Assembly (NCBI GenBank): GCA_963719485.1
Contig: OY970387.1
Coordinates: 620,001 to 684,000 of the forward strand
Direction of reading: 5' to 3'
Length of the DNA stretch: 64,000 bases
From: Bog-473 sp963719485
GTDB lineage: Bacteria; Actinomycetota; Acidimicrobiia; Acidimicrobiales; RAAP-2
In this document: positions 10,486 through 19,457 of the stretch, one piece after another
How positions within the stretch are numbered: position 1 is the first letter of the stretch
How the letters are laid out: each line of letters begins with the position of its first letter
Position numbers and translations under genes: made by a program
Notes under the pieces: generated by a model
Told to the model about the DNA's origin: nothing
Database searches by the model: none
What the model saw: the letters and a program-made list of their open reading frames with translations, nothing else

Positions 10486-11420
10486 TCGCTGAAGAGCCCG
10501 GGGAGCCCTCGTCGGCCGAGGTGCTGTGTCAGCTCCGCCGTCGTCCCGGACACGCCGAACGGAAGACGCCGGATCGGCGCGCTTGCGCGCGATACCCAGG
10601 ACAGCACCGTCTCGTCGCAGAAGCCGATCGCTCCGTGGAGTTGGTGGGCGATGCGGAACACGACGTTGGCCGCTTCGAGCACGCCCAATCGGAAGGCGAG
10701 CACGTCGACGTTCGCGCTCGCCTGCCCGGATTCGATGCTCCAGATCGCGTACTTCCCGAGCTCCTCGGCGCCGGACCGTTCGACCTCGGCGTCGGTGAGT
10801 TGGAACTGGACCCCCTGGAAATCGGCCAGGGGCTGCCCGAACTGGCGCCGCTCCAGGACGTAGCTCCGCGTGAGCGCCATGGCTCGGTCCAGCATCCCGA
10901 GAAGGGTCCAACCGGGGAGGACGAGGCCGAGCGCCACGTCGTCGGCGCCATCGTCGTCGAACGGCTCGAGCTGGAGCCGGGCGACGAAGGCGGAGGTCCG
11001 CGGCGTGCCGGTCATCGGGACGGCGGTGACGACGCTCCTCCGGCCACCCATCGTCACGGCAAGCCAGCGGAGATCGACACCGGCGATCGCCGCGGACGGT
11101 TCGTGGTCAGCGACGATCACGAGGCCTCCCACCTCGACGGGCAGGTCCCGTGGCCGGGAGAGCCGTTCGGCGGCCGGGTAGGGCACCGCCCAGTAGCCCA
11201 CGCTCCGGCAGAGTGCGGCCGCTGCTTCGAGCTCGTCGCCGCTCCCGCGCGGGTCGAGATCCCATGCGCCGAGGTCCCCCAGGAGGGGTTCGACGGTGCT
11301 CCCGCGCCGATCGGGTTCGGCCTCTGCCTGCTGGAGCAGCGCATCCCCGCCCGCCGACTCCACGGCTTTGTGGACCAGATTCCCGTAGGTCGCCGCGTCG
11401 TCGCTCAGATCGATGTTCAT
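10482..11420 (-). CDS. Acyl-CoA dehydrogenase, short divergent subunit (second of four)
   Basis: 312-residue acyl-CoA dehydrogenase homologue, shorter than the usual 380-400. The recognisable part is C-terminal: ERRQFGQPLADFQGVQF and HQLHGAIGFCDETVLSWV. Known actinobacterial FadE complexes pair one full-length and one short divergent subunit, which this would fit (inference). The ATG at 11420 overlaps the upstream stop (ATGA) and the stop overlaps the next start (GTGA), so translation is coupled on both sides. The catalytic base was not identified with confidence. Confidence 0.86.
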   Translation of the reverse strand: MNIDLSDDAATYGNLVHKAVESAGGDALLQQAEAEPDRRGSTVEPLLGDLGAWDLDPRGSGDELEAAAALCRSVGYWAVPYPAAERLSRPRDLPVEVGGLVIVADHEPSAAIAGVDLRWLAVTMGGRRSVVTAVPMTGTPRTSAFVARLQLEPFDDDGADDVALGLVLPGWTLLGMLDRAMALTRSYVLERRQFGQPLADFQGVQFQLTDAEVERSGAEELGKYAIWSIESGQASANVDVLAFRLGVLEAANVVFRIAHQLHGAIGFCDETVLSWVSRASAPIRRLPFGVSGTTAELTQHLGRRGLPGLFSE

Positions 11421-12565
11421 GCGGGTGCCAGGAGAGCGCGGGCAAGGAGGATCCGCTGCATCTCGATACTTCCCGACGCGACGGTGGACGCCTGCGCGTA
11501 CTTCCAGTGGTCGTCGATCGCCTTGCGGTACCGCTCCTGCTCCTCGGTCTCGAGCACCGACAGGCCGGCGATGTCCGCCAGCACATCGGCGCTCTCCTGG
11601 TCCAACCTGGTCACGGCGATCCGGTAGGTCGCGGCGTCGCCCGGACCCACCTGCCCCCGTCGCTGCGTGTCGAGAACCTTGTAGGCGAGGAGTCGGGCCC
11701 GGCGGGCATGGGTCAGCATGCGCCCCCAACGACTGCGGAGTTCCTCGGGGAGCCGATCCCATTGCTCGCCCAGCACAGCCGGCGCCTCCATCAGCAGGCG
11801 CTCGACCCGCGCGTAGCGCGCGATACCCACTCGCTCGAAGGCCAGCACCTCCTGCACGACCTTCCACCCCTCGTCGACCGACCCGAGCACGTCGGCCTCG
11901 GTGACCCACACCTCGTCGAAGAAGACCTCGTTCAGGTGATGCGGGCCGAGCATTGAGGCGATCGGCCGCACCTCGATCCCGGTCGCCGTCATCGGCACCA
12001 GGAACACGGTGAGTCCGTGCTGCTTCCGCTCCCCGCGCGACGTACGGGCGAGCAGGAAGCACCACTGGGCCATGGTGGCGTACGACGTCCAGACCTTCTG
12101 TCCCGTGACCCTCCAGCCGTCGCCGTCGCGCACCGCCGCGGTCTGCATGGACGCAAGGTCGGAACCCGCGTTCGGCTCGCTGAACCCCTGGCACCAGATG
12201 ACCTCCCCACGGGCGATGCGCGGGAGGTGCTCCCGCTGCTGGGTGGCCGTGCCGTGGCGCATGATCGCCGGCCCGACCCAGTTGACGCCCATGTACTGGG
12301 CTCCCCGCGGTTCGTGGTGGGCCCACATCTCCTCGCGTACGGCCGTCTGCTCCCAGACGGATGCGCCGCGCCCTCCCCACTCGGTCGGCCAGGCCACGCA
12401 GAGCAGTCCCTCTTCCGACAGCAACCGGCAGAACCGTTGCGCAACTTCGAGGTCGGCCGGGTCGTCGGTGAAGGCGCCGAGATACGACGACGGCACGTGC
12501 TCGCTGATCAGCCTGCGCAATTGCTGCCGGAGCGTTGCCACGTCGGGTCCCATGTCGAAGTCCAC
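11417..12565 (-). CDS. Acyl-CoA dehydrogenase (first of four)
   Basis: Full-length acyl-CoA dehydrogenase, 382 residues. Motifs: AWPTEWGGRGAS, QGFSEPNAGSDLASM, TGQKVWTSYA, and near the C-terminus ASGSIEMQRILLA. The family oxidises acyl-CoA thioesters with FAD and passes electrons to ETF. The start is GTG at 12565, with GAGG 5 nt upstream, two nucleotides after the SDR stop; an ATG at 12553 is an alternative. It forms a coupled block with three further dehydrogenases, so two heteromeric enzymes are possible. Confidence 0.92.
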   Translation of the reverse strand: MDFDMGPDVATLRQQLRRLISEHVPSSYLGAFTDDPADLEVAQRFCRLLSEEGLLCVAWPTEWGGRGASVWEQTAVREEMWAHHEPRGAQYMGVNWVGPAIMRHGTATQQREHLPRIARGEVIWCQGFSEPNAGSDLASMQTAAVRDGDGWRVTGQKVWTSYATMAQWCFLLARTSRGERKQHGLTVFLVPMTATGIEVRPIASMLGPHHLNEVFFDEVWVTEADVLGSVDEGWKVVQEVLAFERVGIARYARVERLLMEAPAVLGEQWDRLPEELRSRWGRMLTHARRARLLAYKVLDTQRRGQVGPGDAATYRIAVTRLDQESADVLADIAGLSVLETEEQERYRKAIDDHWKYAQASTVASGSIEMQRILLARALLAPA

Positions 12566-12567
12566 GG

Positions 12568-13341
12568 CTACCTCGCCGTCCACCCGCCGTCGACGACGAT
12601 CGTCTGCCCGGTGATGTACCGACCGGCGTCGCTGACAAGGCACAGCACCGTGCCGACGAAGTCGTCGACGGTCCCGTCGTAGGGCAGCGGGATGTTGCGC
12701 TGCAGCCAGGCGCGCCCGCGCTCGCTGTCGTAGAGCGACTGCGTCATGTCGCTCCGGAAGAACCCCGGCGCCACCGTGTTCACGCGGATCGACTGCGGGG
12801 CCCACTGGACGGCCAGCTCCGCGGTCAGTCCGGACAGGCCCATCTTGCTCGCGGCATAGGAAGCCTGCGGAATGCTGGGAATGCCGACCCGGCCGCTGAC
12901 GGAGGAGATGTTGAGGATCGACCCGCGGCCCTTCACCACCATGTGCGGATGCACCTGCTGAGCCAGGCGGAACGGGGCGACCAGGTTGAGCGTGAGGGTC
13001 TCGAGAATGGCCTCGAGCGGTTCGTCCTCGGCGCGCTCGTCGGAGAACTTGTTGCCCGCGGCGTTGACAAGGATCTCCGGTGGTCCGAGAGCTGCGACGA
13101 CTCCCGGGACGACCTGCCCGAGCTGCTCGTCGTCGAGGAGATCCGCGCCGGCGGCATGACCGCCGATCTCGCTCGCCAGCTGGCGCAGGCGTTCGCCGCG
13201 GCGCCCCACGACGGCGACCCGGGCGCCGGCATCAGCCAGCGCCCGAGCAATGCCTTCGCCGAGTCCCGACGACGCGCCTGTGACGATGGCGACACGCCCC
13301 TCCATGTCGAACAGCGTTCCTGTGAGGGAGCCGGCGGCCAT
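12568..13341 (-). CDS. SDR family oxidoreductase
   Basis: Classical short-chain dehydrogenase of 257 residues. Cofactor loop TGASSGLGEG, NAAG motif, catalytic Ser in NISSVSG and YAASK. The C-terminal GGW is typical of FabG-like enzymes. It would oxidise a hydroxyl to a ketone (for example a 3-hydroxyacyl-CoA) with NAD(P). No strong ribosome site precedes 13341; an internal ATG at 13305 with AGGAACG upstream is an alternative start. Sits between a P450 and the acyl-CoA dehydrogenases, consistent with beta-oxidation-type chemistry. Confidence 0.92.
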   Translation of the reverse strand: MAAGSLTGTLFDMEGRVAIVTGASSGLGEGIARALADAGARVAVVGRRGERLRQLASEIGGHAAGADLLDDEQLGQVVPGVVAALGPPEILVNAAGNKFSDERAEDEPLEAILETLTLNLVAPFRLAQQVHPHMVVKGRGSILNISSVSGRVGIPSIPQASYAASKMGLSGLTAELAVQWAPQSIRVNTVAPGFFRSDMTQSLYDSERGRAWLQRNIPLPYDGTVDDFVGTVLCLVSDAGRYITGQTIVVDGGWTAR

Positions 13342-13360
13342 CGGTGGCGACGCGACGGGT

Positions 13361-14584
13361 CTACGAGTTGACCCGGGGGCCGGGCGTGAAGCTGATGGGC
13401 ACGCTCAGGGGCGACCGGTTGAAGGCGGAGTGGAACGGAAGCGTGTCCTCCGGCGCCGCCAGTTCCATGTCGTGCAGGCGCTGCACCAACTCGCTCACCG
13501 CGACCCGCAGGTTCAGGCGGGCCAGGTTGGAGCCGGCACACCGATGCGGACCCGCGCCGAACGCGATGTGACGGTTCTTCGCCCGGTCGAGGTTGAAGAC
13601 GCCGGCGTCCTCGAATTCGTCCTCGTCCCGGTTGGCGGACGCCCAGTAGATCACCACCTTCTCCCCCGCTTTGATCGGCGTTCCGCTGATGTCGGCGTCG
13701 TGCCGCGCCGTCCGGCCGATCCCGATGAACGATCCCTCCAGGCGGAGGAGCTCCTCCACCGCGGCCGGAATCTGTTCGGGCTGCTGCCGGAGCAGGGAGG
13801 GGATCTCCGGCTCGCGGCAGAAGCGGATCATGAAGTGGCCGAGTGCCCCCGCCGTCGTCTCGAGACCGCCGAGGATGAGAAGGAGGACCATGCCAAGGAT
13901 CTCCTCGTCGGTGACCGGGCGGCCGTCGATGTCGGCGTGCAAAATGGCGTCGACGACGTCACCACGTGGCGGCTCGGCGCGCCGCCGGTCGACGAACTCG
14001 TTGATCCAGGCGTGCATACCCGCCCAGCATTGGGCTGCATCCGGGTTGTTGGGCACCGAGGCCCGGGTGGCCAGGTCGTTGATCTCGGCCACCTGGTCGG
14101 AGGGCGCATTGAGGACGAGCTCGAAGAACGCGAGGCCGGGGAAGGGTCGGGCGAAATCGGTCAGGAAGTCGCAGCGTCCCTGCTCGATGAACCCGTCGAT
14201 GAGCCTGGTCACGAGGTCTCGCGTCGGCTGCTCGAAGGGCGCCACCGCTGCCGGGGTGAAGTAGGCGTTGATCAGGCGCTTGTAGACCCGGTGGAGCGGA
14301 GGATCGACGTGCTCGGGTATCGCTTGCACGGTCATCTTCGTGGTGGGAACGGAGATTCCGAGCTCGGAGCTGAAGGTCTCCCAGTCCTGGGCGACGCGCA
14401 GCACGTCCTCGTACTTCGTGGCGATCCAGTACCCCTCGTACTGGTCGCTGTGGGCCACCGGGCACAGCGCGCGCATCCGGGCCAGGGTGGGATGGAGGTC
14501 CCGGGCGAAGTCCGGGGAGAGATAGTCGAAGTGGTCTTCGCACCACGCGTCGCTGATCGCTCCGGTCTTCGACGACGTGTCCAT
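13361..14584 (-). CDS. Cytochrome P450
   Basis: P450 of 407 residues. Motifs: GGLETTAGAL in the I-helix, EELLRLEG for ExxR, and FGAGPHRCAG with the heme Cys near 349. The start ATG at 14584 follows the Rieske stop as TGATG, a one-base overlap. An in-frame upstream extension is only antisense or out-of-frame sequence of the Rieske gene. Together with the Rieske oxygenase it suggests two oxygenation steps before CoA-ester oxidation. Differs clearly from the P450s at 1426 and 42463. Confidence 0.93.
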   Translation of the reverse strand: MDTSSKTGAISDAWCEDHFDYLSPDFARDLHPTLARMRALCPVAHSDQYEGYWIATKYEDVLRVAQDWETFSSELGISVPTTKMTVQAIPEHVDPPLHRVYKRLINAYFTPAAVAPFEQPTRDLVTRLIDGFIEQGRCDFLTDFARPFPGLAFFELVLNAPSDQVAEINDLATRASVPNNPDAAQCWAGMHAWINEFVDRRRAEPPRGDVVDAILHADIDGRPVTDEEILGMVLLLILGGLETTAGALGHFMIRFCREPEIPSLLRQQPEQIPAAVEELLRLEGSFIGIGRTARHDADISGTPIKAGEKVVIYWASANRDEDEFEDAGVFNLDRAKNRHIAFGAGPHRCAGSNLARLNLRVAVSELVQRLHDMELAAPEDTLPFHSAFNRSPLSVPISFTPGPRVNS

Positions 14585-15765
14585 CAGTCCTCGGAGGGCG
14601 CGAGCGCCGCCAGGAAGGCCCGGTGCAGGTGCTGGAGCGCGGGCTCGTTGCGACCGACCACGACGGCGTCGAGGAGTCCCGTGCGGATGCCCGGCTCGGT
14701 CCGCGCCGCGACCCAAAAGTCCTCGCCGTCGACGACGGTCTCGCAGATCCACGGCGCCATGTCGACCGCCTTGGCCCGCTCTTCGTCGGAGAGCCCGGGG
14801 CGCAGGTAGGCCGTGTGCACCACCTCGGACGTCTTCTCGTCGACGGGGAGGATCTGCCACAGCTCGATGTGGCGGGCGTCGAACGTCAGCGCGGTGTTGG
14901 GGAACAGCTGGTACTGGTAGCTGAAGTAGGGCATCACGTCGTGCCACTCCGCCTCGGGCACGTCCCGCAGGGCGTCGATGGAGCGCAGGGCGGAGCAGTT
15001 GCGCAGGTGCCGGCCGAAGGGATCGAAGGTCAACACCCCCCCGTAGGCGTATTCCCGCAGGGTGGTGCGGTGGAGATGGTCGAAGTGGTAGTTCTCGCGG
15101 AAGGTGTCGAGCGTGACCTTCCAATTGGCGCCGACCTGGTGGACGTGCGCCTCGCCGTACGGCTCCCAGTCCGCGAAGTCCAGCGCGGCCAGCTCGTCGT
15201 TGAGGCCCGGTCCGAGGTATTCGTCGATGTCCACCGGTGCGCCCGGGCGCAGCCGGCCGACGACGAGCCCGTACTTCTCGGCGACGGGCAGCTGCACCAG
15301 GCCCTTGTCCTCGCGGCACATCCCCTCGAAGCCCTCCGCCACCGGGACGCCGACCAGGTTGCCTTCGACGTCGTAGACCCAGGCGTGGAAGGGGCAGGTG
15401 AATCGCCGCGCCGCACCGGCACCGTCGACGACGCGCACGCCACGGTGGCGGCAGACGTTCGCCATCGCCCGCACCGCGCCGTCGCTGTTGCGGGTCACGA
15501 GGATCGGCGTCCCGCACACGTCCACCGTCCAGTAGGACCCCGGACGCGGCAGCGCGCCGGAGAGGCACAGGACGAGTGGCTGCCCGTAGAACAGGGCGTC
15601 GAGCTCACGGTCGAAATGGCCACGATCCGTGTACGCCTCGGCGGGCACCTCGAGCACGTCCTCGGCCATGTCCGTCGTCCGGTTCTCGACGTGGTCGAGC
15701 AGGCGACGCACCAGGCTGTGCTCAAGCGCTTCCCTGTCCAACTCGACCCCCTTTCGGTGCACCAT
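14584..15765 (-). CDS. Rieske non-heme iron oxygenase, large subunit
   Basis: Aromatic-ring-hydroxylating dioxygenase alpha-subunit type protein, about 393 residues. The Rieske centre is CRHRG then CPFHAW; the mononuclear iron site includes NYHFDHLH. It would hydroxylate or dihydroxylate a ring with electrons from a ferredoxin, and the divergent gene at 15921 encodes one. The reading frame extends to an ATG at 15867, but that lies inside the palindrome at 15854-15869, so I prefer ATG 15765; TTG 15741 with AAGGGGG upstream is equally possible. No small (beta) subunit gene is seen. Confidence 0.9.
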   Translation of the reverse strand: MVHRKGVELDREALEHSLVRRLLDHVENRTTDMAEDVLEVPAEAYTDRGHFDRELDALFYGQPLVLCLSGALPRPGSYWTVDVCGTPILVTRNSDGAVRAMANVCRHRGVRVVDGAGAARRFTCPFHAWVYDVEGNLVGVPVAEGFEGMCREDKGLVQLPVAEKYGLVVGRLRPGAPVDIDEYLGPGLNDELAALDFADWEPYGEAHVHQVGANWKVTLDTFRENYHFDHLHRTTLREYAYGGVLTFDPFGRHLRNCSALRSIDALRDVPEAEWHDVMPYFSYQYQLFPNTALTFDARHIELWQILPVDEKTSEVVHTAYLRPGLSDEERAKAVDMAPWICETVVDGEDFWVAARTEPGIRTGLLDAVVVGRNEPALQHLHRAFLAALAPSED

Positions 15766-15855
15766 GCCACGGAACGTGGCCACCCCAGACTCGCGCCGTC
15801 GGAGCCCTCCGGTTCGCCTTGACGGGCAACCGGCCGACTTCCAGAATAGATGAAA

Positions 15856-15867
15856 GTGAGCGCCCAC
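15856..15867. promoter_or_regulatory. Palindrome site B (GTGA-N4-TCAC type)
   Basis: GTGAGCGCCCAC between the Rieske gene (minus) and the ferredoxin gene (plus). One of seven related sites. Its position, about 90 nt upstream of one start and 55 nt upstream of the other, fits an operator serving both directions. Confidence 0.6.
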
Positions 15868-15920
15868 ATTTTACGGAAATGCGGCGTCAGCGCTCAACCA
15901 GACTTCGACCACGGAGGGAC

Positions 15921-16109
15921 ATGAAGGTTGCCGTTGACGCTGACACCTGCCAGGGCCACGCACGGTGCTGGGAGATCTGCCCCGAGGTCTTCGCGCTCGA
16001 CGAGGAGGGCCACAGCCAGGCGGTGCCCGGCGACGTGGCGCCCCAGTTCGAGGACAAGGTGAGGGAGGCCGCCGCCAACTGCCCCGAGCGCGCCATCACG
16101 ATCAGTTAG
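15921..16109 (+). CDS. Small Fe-S ferredoxin (P450/Rieske type)
   Basis: 62-residue ferredoxin. Cys10, Cys16, Cys20 and Cys54 (NCPERAI) are the cluster ligands or candidates. The spacing C-x5-C plus a distal CP is that of [3Fe-4S] ferredoxins serving actinobacterial P450s; the extra Cys20 stands where these proteins usually have Ala, so a [4Fe-4S] cluster is possible. It probably donates electrons to the Rieske oxygenase and the P450s in this window. Start ATG with GGAGGG immediately upstream. It is a single gene divergent from the Rieske operon across site B; no ferredoxin reductase gene is seen. Confidence 0.9.
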   Translation: MKVAVDADTCQGHARCWEICPEVFALDEEGHSQAVPGDVAPQFEDKVREAAANCPERAITIS

Positions 16110-16147
16110 GCACGCCCAGCGAGGCACGCGGAGCGAGACAGGCTCAG

Positions 16148-18448
16148 TTATTGCTGGCGTACCACCTTCGCGGCGAGGAGCCTCCGGGCCTCGTCGTCCC
16201 CCACGCCCAGCTCGGCCAGCACCTCGAGGCTGTGCTCGCCGACGCCCGGCAGCATCAGCCGCGGCCCGCCCTCGGCGTCGGGTCCGCAGCGGAGCAGCGG
16301 ACCGATCTGCTCGAACCAGCCCCACTCCGCCGTGGGGTACGCGGCCACCCGGCCCAGCTGCCGGTTGAACGGGTCGTCGAGGATGCCCCGGCGGAACCGA
16401 TCACGGTCCATCGATGCGATCGGCTCCACCAGGATGGCGAGGGAGCGGAGGCGCGCCACCCACTCCGCGGCCGGTGCTGCGCCGAAGGCGCGCTCGAGCA
16501 CCGTCTCGGCTTCCCTGGCCACCGCGTCGTCGTCGCCGCCCCGGAGGGGGGCGTAGCGCTCGGGCAGTGACGCGAGCTCGGGCAACGCCCCCAGGCGCAG
16601 CCAATCCGCGCGGTGGGGAGCACCAGGGCGAACCAGCCCGCGTCACTCCCCCGGTACAGCCGGTACCCCGGCCCATAGCCGGTCTGCGCGGCGTCGAGCG
16701 CAGGGTGCGGCACGCACGCGCCGTCGCGCGCGAAGACCCCGCTCTGGAGCAGCATGCCGGCCCCGAGCAGGCTCGTCGCCACGCGGAAGCCGCGCCCGGT
16801 CGACGCCGCGGCGTACAGCCCGGCGAGGACGCCGACCGCCGCCACCCAGCCTCCGCACATGTCGATCGGGATCCACGAGCCGGCGATCGGGTCGTTCCCC
16901 TCTCCGCCGACGGCGCGCTCGAAACCGGTCAACGCCTGCATCAGCGCATCGTTGCCCGGCGATGTCGCCCGGGGACCCGTCGTGCCGAACGCGCTGGCGT
17001 GGCAGTAGACCGCCGTCGGGTTGAGGCGCGCCACCGTCGCCTCGTCCATGCCGAGACGCTCCGACACGCCGACCCGGAAGTTGTGCAGCACCACGTCCGC
17101 CGAGGCGAGCAGGCGCTCGACGACCGGCCGGGCCTCCGGCGCGCCGATGTCGAGGGCGAGGCTCCGCTTGCCCCGCTGGCAGGCGGCGACCGCGTAGGCG
17201 GCCGCCCGCATGGCCTCGCCCTGCGGCGGCTCGACCTTGATGACGTCCGCGCCGAGGTCGGCCAGCACCTGGGCGGACAGGGGCCCGGCCACGAAGGCGG
17301 AGAAGTCCACCACCCGCACGCCCTGGAGCAGGGGCCCCGAGACGGGAGCGGCCGCCACGGGCCGCCGCGGCGTCGGCCGCGGTCCCGGCGACGGACAGCG
17401 GGCGCACCGTGATCGGCGTCTCCACCATGACGTCGCGCCCGCCGCGGTCGGACCGCTCGGTGACGAGTCCGGCCTCGGTCACGTGCGGGTCGGACAGGAC
17501 CTCGCCCGGCATGAGGACCGGCTCGCAGGCGACCCCGGCCGCGCGCAACCGGGCGATCCAGGCGTCTCGTGGCTCCCGGGCGAAGAACGACCGCCAACGC
17601 ACCGCCCGCTCGTTCAGCGCGCCCGACACCTGCTCGGCGTAATAGCCGTCCTGACTGGGTTCGTCGCCCAGCACCTCGATGACCTTGGCGTACATGCCCT
17701 TCCCGCCGAACCACACCTGGAGCAGCTTGCCGTCGGCGCAGCGGTACATGAAGTTGGGAAACGTCGAACCATGTTCCCAGTAGCTCTCGACGTCGACCGG
17801 TGCCCGCTCCGAGCGGCCGATCATGCAGCCGAGCGTGGAGAGCATGCCGTCGTAGAGCGACGTCTCGGCCCACCCACCGCCGGCCCCGAGCGCGCGCCGG
17901 CGCAGCAGCGCGAGCACCGACGCCGTGAGCACCAGGGCCGCCCCCCCTCCACTGGCCTGCACGTCGACGAAGATCGGGCCGTCGCGGTGACCCGCCAGCT
18001 GGCTGCAGAACCCCACGCCCGCCTCCACCAAGAGGCCGAAGTCGGAGGACGCGCCGCGTGCGGTCCGGCTCTGACGGCACCGCGCGTAGACGAGCCCGGG
18101 ACTCGACGCCCGCAGGTCGGCGTAGCCGAGCCCCCGCCCCTCCACCAGCTCCTCGTCGCCGTACACCAGGGCGACGTCGGCCCCCAGCACGAGGTCCCGG
18201 ATGCGACCGGGGTCGTCCTCGGCGACGGCGGTCTTGTCGCGGTGCCAGGCCCGGCCCCAGGGCAGTGCGGCGTCGATGTCGGGGGTCGCCGTCGCGGTCA
18301 CCCGCGCGACCGACGCACCGAGGTCCCCGAGGATCATGCCGGGGACCCCCGCGGCGAGTCCCAGCCCGAGGTCGCTCGTCCCGACGGCCACCTCGACGAC
18401 CGCGAGACCCGCGCACGGGAGGAACGGTGCCGCGCCGCTTTCCGTCAC
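16148..18448 (-). CDS. Double-domain CaiB/BaiF-type CoA-transferase (two frameshifts)
   Basis: Two CaiB/BaiF (class III) CoA-transferase domains in tandem, about 766 residues, roughly twice the single-domain length. Domain 1 runs from VVEVAVGTSD to about residue 360; domain 2 begins GVRVVDFSAFVAGPLSAQ and includes GADVIKVEPP. The frame breaks near 17360 (about one extra base) and near 16605 (two extra bases), after which the total length is again a multiple of three; the last 145 residues continue to the stop at 16148. The family moves CoA between carboxylates, activating an acid for beta-oxidation. GTG start overlaps the upstream stop (GTGA). A second double-domain homologue is at 38136. Confidence 0.82.
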
Positions 18449-19428
18449 GACCCCGCCGCGGGCTCGGACAGACGCGGGAGGACCTCCTCGGCCGCCAGCC
18501 GGACGACCTCGAGGGTGTCGGTCGGGGTGGCCGGCGAGACGACGATGTGCCGGGCCCCGGCCGCGACGTACTCGGCAATGCGGCCCGCGACCTCGCTGGG
18601 AGTGCCCGCCGGCGCGATGCGGTCGAGCATCCCCCGGGGACGGTCCCCGTAGGCGCGACCGAAGAAGGAGCCGACCTCCGCACGGGCGCGGTCACCGTCG
18701 CTGCGGATGGACGTGTACAGGTAGAGCATCCAGGCGAAGTCCGTGAGGTCGCGTCCCGCCGTCTCGGCCTCGGCGCGGATCGTCTGCACCGCGCGGGCGT
18801 AGGCGGACGGGGACACGAGATACGGCATGAAGCCGTCCCCGAGGCGCGCGGCGCGGCGCATGGCGGGCGCCTTGCGACCGGAGATGATGAGCGGAGGCCC
18901 GCCGGGCGCCGCGCCGGCGGCTGCGCCAGAGGCGGTGCGGGGAGGGATGACCGGACGCAGCTGGACGTCGTCGAACTCGAAGAACCTGCCGTGGTGGCTC
19001 ACCGGCCGGCCGCTCCACAGCGCGCGCAACACCGCGATGCTCTCGTCCGTGCGGGCGCCCCGCTCCCCGAGCGGCACCCCGACCGCCTCGAATTCCTTGG
19101 CGAACTCCCCGCCGACGCCCACGCCGACCCGGAGCCGCCCGCCCGAATGGGCGTCGAGATCGGCGAGCTGCTTGGCCACGATGACCGGCTGGTAGAGCGG
19201 CAGCACCAGGACGGCGGTGCCCACCTGCACCCGTTCGGTCCATGCCGTCATCAGCGCCAGGCGCGTGATGGCCTCACCCGTCGCGGTGGGCGGGAGGATG
19301 TGCCCGCCCTGCCAGACCGACGCGATGGGCAGCTCTTCGACGGCGCGCAGCCAGGCCTGGTCCGGTTCGGGCAGGACGGCCGCCCCCAGCACCACCCGCT
19401 CGTCAGCCTTCACCATCTCTCTCGTCAT
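18445..19428 (-). CDS. LLM-class (luciferase-like) F420-dependent-type oxidoreductase
   Basis: 327-residue TIM-barrel oxidoreductase of the bacterial luciferase-like superfamily, of the type that uses F420 in actinobacteria. Seen: VQVGTAVLVLPLYQPVIVAK, GRLRVGVGVGG and PLIISGRKAPAMRRAARLGDG, all typical. It would reduce or oxidise a carbon-carbon bond or alcohol with F420. Start 19428 has no clear ribosome site; an ATG four codons in is an alternative. Lies between an amidohydrolase and the CoA-transferase in one minus-strand operon. Whether it uses F420 or FMN cannot be decided here. Confidence 0.88.
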   Translation of the reverse strand: MTREMVKADERVVLGAAVLPEPDQAWLRAVEELPIASVWQGGHILPPTATGEAITRLALMTAWTERVQVGTAVLVLPLYQPVIVAKQLADLDAHSGGRLRVGVGVGGEFAKEFEAVGVPLGERGARTDESIAVLRALWSGRPVSHHGRFFEFDDVQLRPVIPPRTASGAAAGAAPGGPPLIISGRKAPAMRRAARLGDGFMPYLVSPSAYARAVQTIRAEAETAGRDLTDFAWMLYLYTSIRSDGDRARAEVGSFFGRAYGDRPRGMLDRIAPAGTPSEVAGRIAEYVAAGARHIVVSPATPTDTLEVVRLAAEEVLPRLSEPAAGS

Positions 19429-19457
19429 CCGGTGACCGACGCGGGCGGCGCGACCCG

